DNA of 64,000 bases, from the NCBI GenBank assembly GCA_947462335.1, contig OX381721.1:4650001-4714000 (forward strand), in the 5' to 3' direction. The notes beneath the pieces were generated by a model. That model did not search any database. It saw nothing but the letters and a program-made list of their open reading frames with translations, and was not told where the DNA came from. The position numbers and the translations under genes were made by a program. The stretch's first letter is position 1, and every line of letters begins with the position of its first letter. The stretch comes from Harmothoe impar (lineage: Eukaryota; Annelida; Polychaeta; Phyllodocida; Polynoidae). Below are positions 44,687 through 55,621 of this stretch, in pieces.

Positions 44687-46459
44687 CCCAGCTAGCACCT
44701 TACATAAAAATAACTAGTAATTTCATGATATCATTTTTCGTTCCCAAGATGTCACATACGCAAGAAGTTTTTACGTGTCCTTTTGCATGGGTTCTTGATG
44801 TAACAATATTTATGTGTATTTTATATAAACATTTTATATAAAAGAGACATATTTATCAGTGATACCTTTGGACTTAACAATAATGGCATATATATGACTA
44901 GCTGTAAAAGATGTCTAAAACATGTAAATGTAGACACGTCAAAAAGATGTGATATGGAGATATCTACAAGCATGTTCTAGGGATGACATTTATACCAGTT
45001 TTGAGTATAGCCCCTCCCCAGTAGTAATTATGAATCAGATAGGATAATTAGGATACCTCTGAGAGAGATTGTAGACATCATATAGTTATGTCCATTTTAT
45101 GTCAATGTATGACATGTCCATGGGCACTCTGCATAGGAAACAAACACCTGCTCTGTGAAAGACACTTTGCAGGCATTTTCCATTCCTTACAGACACATTT
45201 ATCCTAGCCATGAGGCCCAGATGTGATATCAGCCCAAAGCCAGAATTTCTTCTTATACAATTGCAAAGGACACAGAAAAGGTGTCCACCCATGTGCCTTA
45301 GTTATCCAACAATAATTCAACAAGTCACTGTAACGCAAGTGACACCTTATATATCACAGAGGAAATTTAGTCCAACCTTGTCCCTCATTGTAGTTTATAC
45401 AATTAATTTGATCCAACTTTTCAATGAAGAATGAATGAATGCTGATCAAAATGTGACAGCCTTGCAAAATGAGACCCCTAGTGTTGGAGTCCAGAACTAT
45501 AATAGGTCATATTCTGACAAGATTGTGACGTCAAAATAATAGGAGTATGGATTTATTCCAATGTAACATATTTTAGACATCACAATCTTGTCAGAATATG
45601 ACATCTATAAGTCAACATTACTATTTCCTATCATAGTTCTGAGCTCCAACACTAGGCGTCTCATTTTGCAATGTGATCACATTTTGATCAGCATTCCCCC
45701 ATTCTTGATTAAAAGTTGGATGAAATTAATTCTATATACTGCAATAAGAGACAAAAATGGACTAAATTTCTTCAGTGACATTTAATATGTTACTTGTGTT
45801 ACAGTGACTTGGTGAATTATAGTTGGACAGCCAAGGCACATAATGGGATACCTTTTCTGTGTCCTTTCAAATTGTATAAGAAGAAATTCTGGCTTTGGGC
45901 TGATATCACATCTGGGCCTCCTGGCTAGGATAACTGTGTCTGTAAGGAATGGAAAATGCCTGCAAAGTGTCTTTCACAGAGCAGGTGCTTGCTTCCTATG
46001 CAGAGTGCCTGTGTACATGTCATACATTGACATAAAATGAACATAACTATATGATGTCTACAATCTCTCAGAGTTATCCTAGATATCCTATCTGATTTAT
46101 AATCACTACTCGGAGGGGGGTATACTCAAAACTGGTATAAATGTCATCCCTGCAATATGTCATGTACATATCTCCATATCACATCTTTTTGACATGTCTA
46201 AATTTATATGTTTCAGACATGTTTTAGGCCTACAGCTGATCAATTGTATACATCATTATTATTAAGTTCAAACATATCGTTGATATGCATTTTTTTAAAT
46301 GTAAATATACTTATGTAAAATACCCATGCAAAGGGACACGTAAAAACTTCTTGCATATGTGACATCTTGGGAACGACAATTGACATCATCCAATGATGTC
46401 AACACCAATCAGAAAATGATGTAAAAATGATGTAATTTACATGAGTTTTGCTAGCTGGG
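44687..46459. mobile_element. Long foldback element, arms of about 0.85 kb
   Basis: Starts CCCAGCTAGCA and ends TGCTAGCTGGG. The left arm (44687 to about 45520) and right arm (about 45580-46459) are inverted copies with moderate divergence. For example, the segment near 45205-45240 (TGAGGCCCAGATGTGATATC) is matched by the segment near 45895-45930. No reading frame over 75 codons is convincing. Likely a non-autonomous DNA transposon. A possible duplication AAA at both sides is too short to rely on. Confidence 0.75.
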
Positions 46460-48421
46460 AAAGTTGTTTTATGCAATAATATTGAGAGAATAAACATAAC
46501 TGTATGTGATCCAATGAAGGACATTGAAATACCATGAAGAATTGTGAGATTAGAACCTTTTAGGCTAATTCTTATGAATATTACAGGAATGTAGATATTC
46601 ATCATGGTGGGAACAGGCAGATATAGCAAGTAGGATAACTGTACTCTGGCTGATGTACATCAACCCAGGGGACACTGACGAGCAAAGCACTTGTGAACTG
46701 GGATACAGACACAAATGCACAAGTGCCATTTATTTCATGGTGAATACAGCATATCAAGGTTAAATCAATGGCAGTGTCGTTCCTGAGGGGAGCATGTAAT
46801 AAATAACCCTGAGCCGTATTGCATGCTGTGGCACGCTAAGGGTCTAGTGAAATGCCAAGAGAGCTATATAACTCACCCAGGTGACTGCCTTATGTCGGCC
46901 AGAGAGTCACTAGGCTCCCTTGGGAAACCTGGACCCCCCTAGAGAGAGGAGTCATTCTGGAGGCAACCTGTGCTCCCTTTAGACACCGTTCCTGTTCTGT
47001 GTATATCTGTGTGCAGGAACACTACATTGGCCTAGAAAGCAAACTAGGAACTATATGCATCATAGCATTGGGACTTCAAACATATTCAGCCCCCTCCCCC
47101 TCCTCTGTAATTTGGGGGGTGGGACTGGTCCCCTGGCCCTCCATTTTCCTACTCCACTGAACTAGAAGCACAGACTGTATATCTCCTTATTGACACTGTG
47201 CCCTCTCATAGTTTATACCAGCTGTATAAAGCATGACACATTGCATCATGTGGAGAAGGAAAACGCCCCATGTGATTTGAACGCAACGTGTTTGTAACAC
47301 TTTTCAGACCATTGATGTTATAACTTTGTCAATTTCAATACCTTTTGTTTTTTTTGCAAGACTCCATGACTAAGATCAATATTGAAGTTTAGAAAGGTAT
47401 AGCTACTACAGAACATGATAGTATATGAGGGATTGATTTATTATAGCGATGTCTATGTATTGTCAAGTGGTTTATGTTTGTGGTGAGGCTATTGCAGAAT
47501 GACTCTCTAAAAGCCATCGGCAGTTAAGGGCAAATTTATTGATTCTTTTGAATCACACAGAAGGGAAATCATTAACATAGCACACAAAAATTACTAGATT
47601 CACAAAAGTGACACTTGACATCCATTATATTTACCAGCTGCACCCATTCACACTAACCACTGATTATACCTAGCACCCCATAGGCAATGGGTGGAGTCTG
47701 AAAGTCGGTATGGAATAGCCAGACTTTGATTTTCAAACACGATCTTACGCACACATATATATGTTAAAATATTGCACATCATACATGAGAAATCCCCCTG
47801 AATACATAGTTTTTTTGTTAGGATATCATTATGGATATTTGAATAATGTTCATTCATGTTTACATACTAAATGGGACCACAAGAATGATATTATCAGAAT
47901 GGCATCCTTTTAAATATCTAACTAAAACTAATGCCTTTACTTCAATCTTTGATAGCAAGACGGTTGTAAAGCAGGCCCTCTCTGAGGATGTTGTGTGTAT
48001 AGTCAGTCCAAATGACATCTAATTGAGTGAGACACTACGGCAGACTGCTGGACATGAACATGGCCTGCACAGGAACAACCTCCCTCTGATTGCTGCAGCA
48101 GCTGATGCTAATACAGGCAGACTGAAGGTCCCCTAGGGCAGACCAAAATCGTGAGGACAGGAATGTCTATAAGACTATTGCAGCTGTTGGGGGCTCCCTT
48201 CCCTCGCAAGCTGAAAGGCAAGGCTTGATTTCATTTTAAGAGGGTATCCCTCCAGAATCCAACAATATCTGACTCTCATTAAGAGAGATTTTCTTCCCCA
48301 GATGTGGCCGGTTTCTCTGAAGCCCTCAAGGATATACAATAACACATAGCCTTTAGTAATATGCCTTCTCAAATAATATCAACATTACCAGTTGAGAAGT
48401 TACAACATACTATCTACAATT
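46460..48421. other. Non-coding DNA
   Basis: No convincing gene, repeat or RNA feature. Frames up to 76 codons are at chance level for AT-rich DNA. Confidence 0.5.
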
Positions 48422-48520
48422 GATGCTTGAATGTAGCACTGGCGTGCTGACTTGCTAGGGCTGTATTCATGCATCACGACGACCAATGGCAGGATGCATT
48501 CAGGCCATCAAGAGTTAAAG
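48422..48520. mobile_element. Fragment related to the MITE at 845-1083
   Basis: TTGAATGTAGCACTGGCGTG, GGGCTGTATTCATGCATCA and GGATGCATTCAGG followed by AGAGTTAAAG resemble the internal and terminal parts of the 845-1083 element. The left end is missing. Confidence 0.4.
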
Positions 48521-49583
48521 TAGTTGCAAATATGAATAACTCAAGATGCTGTTGAAACTTTCAGTCTCAACCAAAAGTGACTCAACCTGTCCTCCATACA
48601 AAAACAAAATGTCCCACTTATATCAACCTTCTTGATATTTAAAGCACCACTTCAGAGCTGTGAAGAAACTTTCTAATCCATCCCAAATGGAGGTCATCAT
48701 GGCTCATCATTCAGATGAAGGCAAAACGCCTGCAGCAGACACTTGGCCAGTTTTTATATTACTGTTTGAGAGGCTGGAGGGAACTTGGTGGTGAACTCTT
48801 GTATTGAAGAAGTTTTTGAGAGAACCAGAGCTGTCTTGTTCTGCGGATAAGGTCAAAAGCACAGTCTATATGAACACTTTTTCACTATGCAGGACATTTA
48901 GTTCTGCAGAAATATTTTTTTGCAGACCCAGCTTCATTTTTCCACGTCTGAGTATTGGTGTACGATCTTCTTTTGTTGAGAATTAAAACAAATGAATATG
49001 AAGCAAGTGATTATACTGATAATGATAAGTGAAAAGGGTTCCTCTGTATGTACTCAGGCTTCATACACTATATAATGCAGCATTAGTGTCATCTACTGTG
49101 GCATCAAAACCTGAATTACTGAAGTGAGCTAAAAAGTGGAGAGTACATGGAGTCAGACAGCACATAAATGATATCTCATGATCTGAAATATGAGATATAA
49201 GGGCTAAAGTGTGACAGAAACATATACCCTGTGAATCAATAAATCATTTTTTATGTCATAATTCCAAACAAAACCAAACAAGTTGAAATTGGTTTATTTT
49301 ACATTTTAATAGGGGTGATATTTACATTGAGAAAGGGGTGGGTGAATATTAGTGAACATGCAACGTTTTGTTTGCATTCAGTAAACTTCTTCAGGCGTTG
49401 TTGGATTTTTCTTGAAAATCCATAGGTTAAGTACTATTTTGGAATCTGCTTTGTTTACAATTGGCAGTGTTGCTAGGTTACAATTGTCATTGTTGACTTG
49501 GCAGTAAATGCCTTGCTGGATTCTGATTGGTCCTTTTGTGTATATGATTTATAATTAATAATAAATAATCAATTTACCGGTAC
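48521..49583. other. Non-coding DNA
   Basis: No gene. A segment near 49355-49412 contains, on the minus strand, CTGAAGAAG and AAACGTTGC, a phrase common in the untranslated parts of many animal repeats. Nothing else stands out. Confidence 0.4.
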
Positions 49584-50800
49584 TTAAAGTGACATGGCCC
49601 GATTTTTTTTACATTTTAAATCCTGCTTAAAGTGTTTCATATGATAGTACAATATCATATTTGGAGAATAGGGCCCAAAAAAATGTTATCTATGGGCAAT
49701 AAGAACCCAATTAAGGGTCCGACATGGTGCAAGTGTAGTATTTTACAGTGTTTTTTTTTAATGGGGGAATTATAGCTTGCACTCCAAAATTAGTAAATTG
49801 AGCCATAATCTGATAATTAGTCAGATTTTAAGCTGAATTAAAGAGAATGAGACAAAAAAAAAGTAGCTAGCACATGAAGTATAGCCATAGTGAGCCAACC
49901 CGAGGGGAGGGCTATACCAGGCGGACAGACCACACTCTACCGTATGACGGACAAGCCAGGGTGAGCTGCCTTATATAGGGGGCTCCCAGGTCAGTTTCAC
50001 CCTTGTCCATGCACCAAGCACTACCCCCTCCCCTGGTCACCAGTAGGCGGGTGGGGGAGGGGGTCCAACACTAGTCAACCCTGGCCTCCTTGGTACACAG
50101 GCACCGAGGTGGTGTGTAACCAGGAGGTGGGCAGTGTCTAGTTCTTAGACTAGACTTGCCTCAGGACCCCAGTCTATATTAGACAGGCTGGGGTTATTTT
50201 TTATTTCTTATTTGTTTAAAAAATAAAAGTAGGTTGAGAGGGTTTTATTTCTCTCTGCAGGTTGACTGGGTAACGGTTTCGACATTAGTCTCATCAGGAG
50301 TTTTGTGGTGGTTTAGAGTTAGGGGTGGGTGGGGGTGGGGAGGCTGTGTCTCCCTATTGCCCTACCCTAGTACAGGAGGTGTGTCTGTATACTAGACTTG
50401 CCTCCACCTCACTCTTAACCAAGGAGTGAGGACTGGAGGTTCCTAATTGGGGTGTTTAAAAATCTTAAACACTCATGTAAGGACCCGTGCTAGGCCCAAT
50501 ATTTATTTAAAAATATTCGGCAAGTGGTGCATTTTGTTTTATATATTTAAAACAAGAGAGCTAAACTTGTCTCGGTAATATGGGAGAAACATCAGTGAAT
50601 AACTGATTTGTGCAATTTTTTGTTTGTCCAGTTTTGACAGTGTTATAAGTAGGGTAATTCCCACACAGTGTACACAAGCCCATTACTAATTGTAACGGGT
50701 TGTCATGAGTCCCTATTGTTTTAGAAGTATGGCCATAGGGAACATTTTGATTCATTTTTAATTTAAAAAAAAGTTGAATCATCGGACCATGTCACTTTAA
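49584..50800. mobile_element. TTAA-flanked inverted-repeat element of 1.2 kb
   Basis: TTAA at 49584-49587 and 50797-50800 flank inverted ends AGTGACATGGCCCGAT and ATCGGACCATGTCACT. TTAA duplication is typical of piggyBac and Kolobok transposons. There is no transposase, so it is non-autonomous. The interior (about 49890-50420) is GC-rich compared with the rest, and contains a hammerhead-like core on the minus strand (50276-50297). A minus-strand frame of 73 codons at the right end is not supported. Confidence 0.65.
50276..50297 (-). ncRNA. Hammerhead-ribozyme-like core
   Basis: On the minus strand CTGATGA is followed by GAC, loop TAAT, GTC and GAAAC, which is the conserved hammerhead core with a 3-bp stem II. 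I could not find convincing stems I and III with a UH cleavage site in the right place, so activity is doubtful. Confidence 0.3.
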
Positions 50801-51016
50801 TGATTATGCAGCGGTAATGTGGGGACAAGTTGTCAGATAGGAATATGATACATGTAGATAGATTTAAGTTGATCTGTTATGTTTATCATAAAAAGAACGG
50901 GTCATGCAAGCATGAATTAATTGTTTATGTTTGCGATTATCGTGGCACTGTAGCGTGTTGAAGTATTCCTCTGCACCTCTGTGATCTATGTCTTGCAGCA
51001 TTTTGTATATATGTAT
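50801..51016. other. Short non-coding spacer between mobile elements
   Basis: No feature seen. Confidence 0.5.
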
Positions 51017-51165
51017 ACAGGATTTGTTTAAGTTTTGTATTTCCCCGACAGATTGACATTGAAAGGCACCGTATTTCGTTGAAACCCTTCATAAGGGTTG
51101 AAACAAAATACGGGGCCTTGAAATGTCAATCTGGAGGGGAAATACAGAACTTAAACTGATCCTGT
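51017..51165. mobile_element. Small foldback (MITE-like) element
   Basis: ACAGGAT, GTTTAAG, GTATTTCCCC, AGATTGACATT and CCGTATTT on the left each recur inverted on the right, with a turn at AACCCTTCATAAGGGTT. The whole element is one imperfect hairpin of about 149 bp. Confidence 0.7.
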
Positions 51166-51570
51166 ATTTATTTTTAAATGCAGATGTCAAGTATTAAAGG
51201 AGAAAAAGACAATTTATTAACCTGCATCGTCCCCACTCACGTCCGAACGCTGCCATGACACCTTGCTCGACTTCACTTCAGGTCTCTGCGCGTGCGTGAT
51301 ATGGTTTGCAAAAATATAGTCGCCCCCCCCTTCTATCGCCTATATCGTCGTTATTTTTAGAAATTAGGCCTAATACGCTATTAAAACACATTAATTTTTT
51401 GAAAAGAAAGACGATCAAACGATAATTCATTAAAAAGAAAAAAAAATTACTGCTCGCTCACACCGTCCGCTTTTCTGCTCACCAGTCTTGATTTCGGCGC
51501 CACTGTTTGTCTATGGGAAAATTTTACGATCAATTTTTTCGCCGAACTTTCAAGTTAAGAAGCCTCAACC
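51166..51570. other. Non-coding DNA
   Basis: No gene. AT-rich, with GC-rich patches near 51240-51300. Confidence 0.4.
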
Positions 51571-51900
51571 GAATTTTCTGGGGGGTTAAGGCCTAATTTA
51601 CCTCTTGTACGTCCAAATATAGGATCTTTTCTCTGGCCTGCACTATGTTTCTTTCAATATAACTCGATTTTAAACCCAAAAAACAACATATTATTTTTCG
51701 GGGAAGGTGAAGAAACCACCCGCGGCCTGCCACTGTCAAGCTCAAGCCGGGCAGCCACATTTTTATCGTCTCATTTTTTCGCCGATCCATCGTGTTAGAA
51801 ACCCTCAACCAAATTTTCTGGGGGGCTAAGGCCTAATTCAGCTATTGTACGTGTAAATATAGGATGTTTTGTAGAGCTTAGGCTTGGTTTCAAGCCAAAA
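51571..51900. repeat. Diverged direct duplication of about 245 bp
   Basis: AATTTTCTGGGGGG, TAAGGCCTAATT, TTGTACGT and AAATATAGGAT occur in order near 51571-51628 and again near 51815-51868. TTTTTTCGCCGA precedes each. The sequence between them is less similar. Confidence 0.55.
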
Positions 51901-52538
51901 TATGCTATTTTAACCCCCAAACGGAGCCAAATTTAAAAAAATGATATCGTCTCAATCTGAATGTAGGTCAACGATCAGCTGATCACAGCGTCCGGTGCTT
52001 TTTCGTCTTTACTCGATTTCATCGTTTTATTATAGGAAATCGATGTTAAACTGCTCGATTTCAATGCAATCTATGAAAAGTAAGGCGACAAACGATCAAA
52101 TACAACAGAAATACGATTTTATTTTGCTGGATATCCCACTCCCCCCACATTCCAGTAGCGCTCACGTATGTACAAGGATTCAAATATCCGCCCGGCGAGT
52201 GAGAGCAGACAGCTCGCACGAGGACACATACTTCGCTTCAAGGCAACTTAAAAATATGAAATACCTGAAATACAGGAGGAAATACGTTTATACAAGCCAG
52301 CACATCAAATATAAAGGTATGTAGAGCCCCATGACGGTTTTATTTATAGATGACAATATTTTATGAAGTTAAAATGACATGATGTAAATAGTCAATGTCA
52401 CAGGTCAGGTACGGTGCCCGACAGAGGAGAACCCTACCACAGTCGCCCGACCTCTGAGTTGCTGTTCAATGCCTAAATCTTAATCTACAATGCTTACTAG
52501 GAGGCCAGCTTAATTAATTAATTCTAAATTATCTATAA
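51901..52538. other. Non-coding DNA, probably including the 3' end of the Crypton
   Basis: No supported gene. A plus-strand frame of 109 codons (51995-52324) has no recognisable content. The Crypton gene ends at 52539 on the minus strand, so its 3' untranslated region should lie here. Crypton termini lack inverted repeats and were not located. Confidence 0.4.
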
Positions 52539-53101
52539 TTAAAACCTAGTTGGGGGCAAGGTGGGGCTCATGTTAACTTGGGTGTGGTTCTGGCTAGCGG
52601 CATAATTCCCATGATGCATATGAATGTGGATCCCCCCATTAATCGTTGTGTTCCCACAAAACATTCCAGAGAGGGCCGCCTGGAGGGCTGCGGCCATCTG
52701 GTTCGGTCCTCCGACGACAAGAGGTGCCGCAGCTGTGCCGAAGGAAGGTGCCGCAGCTGGAGCGAAAATGGCCGCAGCTGGAGCGAAAGGTGCCACAGCG
52801 GGCACAGGAGCCGTACGGACAGCCGCAGGAGGAGCCGCCTCATTGGGCCCGCCGACTAGAGTCACGTCCTCGACTTCCTCGACTTCCTTGACTTCCTCGA
52901 CTTCCATGAAGCGGGCAGCCTTGGAAGCACGGCCGGTCTTGAGTAGGGACAAGCGGCCGGGCCTACGCTTCGCATGATTCGGGGCCACGAAGTCCGGGCT
53001 CAGGTCCACAAAAGAGCTGCACCCGGATGCTGCTTTGGAGGCCGACGGGGCAGAGTGCGAGCCCGACACAGCTGAGCTGGAGGCCGACGGATCAGAGAAA
53101 G
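52539..53101 (-). pseudogene. Crypton recombinase gene, C-terminal end of exon 3
   Basis: Minus-strand frame continuing the Ser/Ala-rich tail interrupted by the LINE (DPSASSSAVSGSHSAPSASK here, matching SASQSTPSASSWAVPTSKAT on the other side). Further on are a basic patch (KRRPGRLSL), an acidic EVEEVKEVEEVED repeat, an Ala/Pro-rich stretch and a terminal ALSGMFCGNTTINGGIHIH. C-terminal endings of this type (short, Asn/Gly/Thr-rich) are seen in Crypton proteins. The formal frame extends to 53189, but 53102-53189 is LINE sequence. Confidence 0.65.
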
Positions 53102-53109
53102 ATGGCGGC
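53098..53109 (+). promoter_or_regulatory. YY1-type motif at the 5' end of the LINE
   Basis: AAAGATGGCGGC spans the junction of target and LINE. AAGATGGCGGC is the canonical YY1 site. In human L1 a YY1 site near +13 to +21 positions transcription start. Here it sits at +1 and may do the same. Confidence 0.45.
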
Positions 53110-53232
53110 ATCCGGTTAAAGTTGGTAAGCGCATAGGCTCCGCGGGATATCCATAAAAAAAGGTAGTCAAACTGACGTGCAGTAGCCATATTTGGACAAC
53201 ATTTGTGTTAAGGTGGGAAGGACTTATTCACG

Positions 53233-54840
53233 ATGGCAAACCAAGACAAAACCAACAAGAGAGGTAAAGACGACCTGCTAAAGGCCGGAGCTTCGACAGC
53301 AGATGTTGTCACCGCCGTCAACATGCTAGCGAAACGTCTGACAGCGCAGGAGGGTAAAACCACCAAGATTGAAGGGGACATCGATCAGATAAACACCACA
53401 CTTCAAGGAGTAGCTGAGACGAATAGAAAGGCGTCAGAGGCCCTGGATGGGCTTTTGAAGAAGTTGTCTGGACATGATGATGCTTTATCAGGAATTAGTG
53501 ACACTTTGACAGAGACGGAAAAGGCGATGAAGCGCATCAATGTGACAGCAATGGCGCAGACCCGGGTTCTAACAACACACAACCTAGCGTTTGAACGATT
53601 GGAAGGACAGGAGAACAAAAAGGTGTTTGTTATAGAGGGATGCCCGGAAGACCCTTCAGAGAACCTGTTATACATCATAGGGCGCCTTTTTAAGGAATGT
53701 AATGTGGGATTTGGCGTAGAGCAAGTCGATACCGTTGAACGGCAAGGAACTCTTCACCGAGGGAGACGGCAAAACCAAAACAACCAAGATGGCGGCGCCC
53801 ATGCGACTGCATCCGGTAAGCCGCGTACGGTGAAAGTGGTGTTACTAAAACCCGGTTACAAATCAATCCTGATGAAAAATCTCAACCTCCTCAAGGGGAA
53901 TTATTACTGGATGGGTTGCTCGATCGGTGATGACCTCAATGACACAGAAAGACGTCAGTTTCTGGACTTGCGGGCCATGTACTTTCTGGCCCGTGACCAC
54001 AACATGGACACTCGACTCAGGCAGCGCTCAGTCATCATAAACAAGGTGGCGTACCAACATCATCAGCTAGGAACACTCCCACACCCACACCTAACAATGG
54101 AAGAGGCAACCACGGCACGCACCCCAGATGGAGTTCTATTCAGGTCCTCACACAACAAACTCTCCAACCTATATCCCTGTGTCTTAAAATCAGAAGGAGT
54201 AGAGTACAATTCAGTGGAGCAAGCCTTCCAAGCCTCCAAGGCGAGTGTGTGTGGAAATGAAGAGGCACTGGACGTGATAATGTCCCTGTCAAATCCTTAT
54301 TTGATTATGAACGAGGCAAAAAAAATCCCCATCACACATGATTGGGCCAGAGACGCTGAGAAGTACCTCTACAAATTCAACAAGATTAAATTCAACAACC
54401 CTGAGATGAGAGACCACCTGCTATCTACGAAAGGACACCTTTATGAGGCTAGCTTCCACCCCATTTGGGGGTCAGGATTCCATCTTGGCCAAGCGAGACA
54501 CTGTACCCAAGCCAACCTCAACAGTGAAAACCTGCACGGCCTGATTCTAGAGAGAATTCGTAGAGAGATGACCCCGGCACAACCTGATGGAAATCCAACA
54601 GATGACGAAGGCAGCATCCTTGGTGACGGAAACAGCAACCCTGGTGACGAAAACAGCAATCCAGGTGACGAAAACAGCAACCCCGGCGACGAAAATGGCG
54701 ACCTTGGTGACGACAACGAAAATGCAGGGAACATGAACAATGTCCGCCAGGATGATGATGGAAACCCTCCAAGACCCCTACCTGACGTACCACCAACACC
54801 ACCTCAAGCTCCTCCACCGGGGAATGAGAATGTGGGATAG
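53233..54840 (+). CDS. LINE ORF1 protein: coiled coil, RRM-like region and NADAR domain
   Basis: 535 residues from ATG, uninterrupted. Residues about 20-128 are a likely coiled coil for trimerisation. Residues about 129-225 resemble the RRM of LINE ORF1 proteins (VFVIEGCPED then VKVVLLKPG). Residues about 226-286 are a probable CTD. Residues about 300-446 match the NADAR (YbiA-like) domain: LFRSSHNKLSNLYPC, SVEQAFQASKA, a W near 370 with a following KF.N, a LLSTKGHLYEASFHPIWGSG run near 395-413, and a terminal NLHGLILERIRREM. NADAR enzymes hydrolyse N-glycosidic bonds linked to ribose phosphates, and some remove ADP-ribose from guanine. The tail has four NPGDEN repeats. Binding of LINE RNA is expected. 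Catalysis by the NADAR part is inferred from motif retention only. Confidence 0.8.
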   Translation: MANQDKTNKRGKDDLLKAGASTADVVTAVNMLAKRLTAQEGKTTKIEGDIDQINTTLQGVAETNRKASEALDGLLKKLSGHDDALSGISDTLTETEKAMKRINVTAMAQTRVLTTHNLAFERLEGQENKKVFVIEGCPEDPSENLLYIIGRLFKECNVGFGVEQVDTVERQGTLHRGRRQNQNNQDGGAHATASGKPRTVKVVLLKPGYKSILMKNLNLLKGNYYWMGCSIGDDLNDTERRQFLDLRAMYFLARDHNMDTRLRQRSVIINKVAYQHHQLGTLPHPHLTMEEATTARTPDGVLFRSSHNKLSNLYPCVLKSEGVEYNSVEQAFQASKASVCGNEEALDVIMSLSNPYLIMNEAKKIPITHDWARDAEKYLYKFNKIKFNNPEMRDHLLSTKGHLYEASFHPIWGSGFHLGQARHCTQANLNSENLHGLILERIRREMTPAQPDGNPTDDEGSILGDGNSNPGDENSNPGDENSNPGDENGDLGDDNENAGNMNNVRQDDDGNPPRPLPDVPPTPPQAPPPGNENVG

Positions 54841-55621
54841 ACAGGACTGTACCTATGTAAAAACACTAGTCACAAGACGAAGCATATTCTGGGTTAAAAC
54901 TCATAATTGTGTTAAAACTTTCAATAGTGTCTTAGAATATATAAAACAACATACCGGTACACCGCTAATTGTATATTTTATATTTTTATATTGAAGTCAA
55001 ACTCTCCAAACTTAAAATTTAGATTAATTATAGTGATGAAAATTAAAATAGATCTAGTAAGAAATTTATGTCAAATAAGGAACACAATTCATAATGATAT
55101 TAACTACATACCGGTACACTGTGATACACTGTGATACACTGCTATACTTTGAAATCATGTCTCGTGCTTTTGTGTACTGTACCGCAGGAGGGTTGAAATT
55201 GAAATTGTCTTTAAGTAGCCTACCGGTTAACATGTTACCATGAGAGCTGATTGAGATTGGGGTAAGAATATCATGTAATCATGCATACTTTATATTTGAC
55301 ATTTAGATATTGGATATTGATATTGAATGTGAAAATTGTAGTTTGAGTACGCTGGGTTCCAAATACCAGCCTGTTGGGGTATTAATAAGCAAAATTGTTA
55401 GTTTGAGCCTTGAGCTACCCTCATATAACCACTCTGAATTCATATCAAACATGGGTGGCCACAAGAGCCGCATACCTGTGAGGGGGGGGGGGGAAATAAG
55501 GGTCATACTTATATTTATAGTGTGGGAAGGAAGTATATCCTCAATGTACGATTTGTTAATTTTCATATATATCATGATGTGATAGCAAGGGGCGTATCTA
55601 GAGTCCCTCTGGTCAAACTTT
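54841..55621 (+). other. Inter-ORF spacer of the LINE
   Basis: 781 bp, AT-rich, no coding frame on the plus strand beyond chance. CATACCGGTACAC occurs twice (near 54951 and 55108) and TGATACACTG is repeated in tandem near 55120. The spacer is unusually long for a two-ORF LINE, so ORF2 translation may need reinitiation or a separate mechanism. Confidence 0.5.

Noticed and set aside
53102..53189. N-terminus MATARQFDYLF as part of the Crypton protein
   Set aside because: These codons are the antisense of the LINE 5' leader. The Crypton sequence starts only at 53101.
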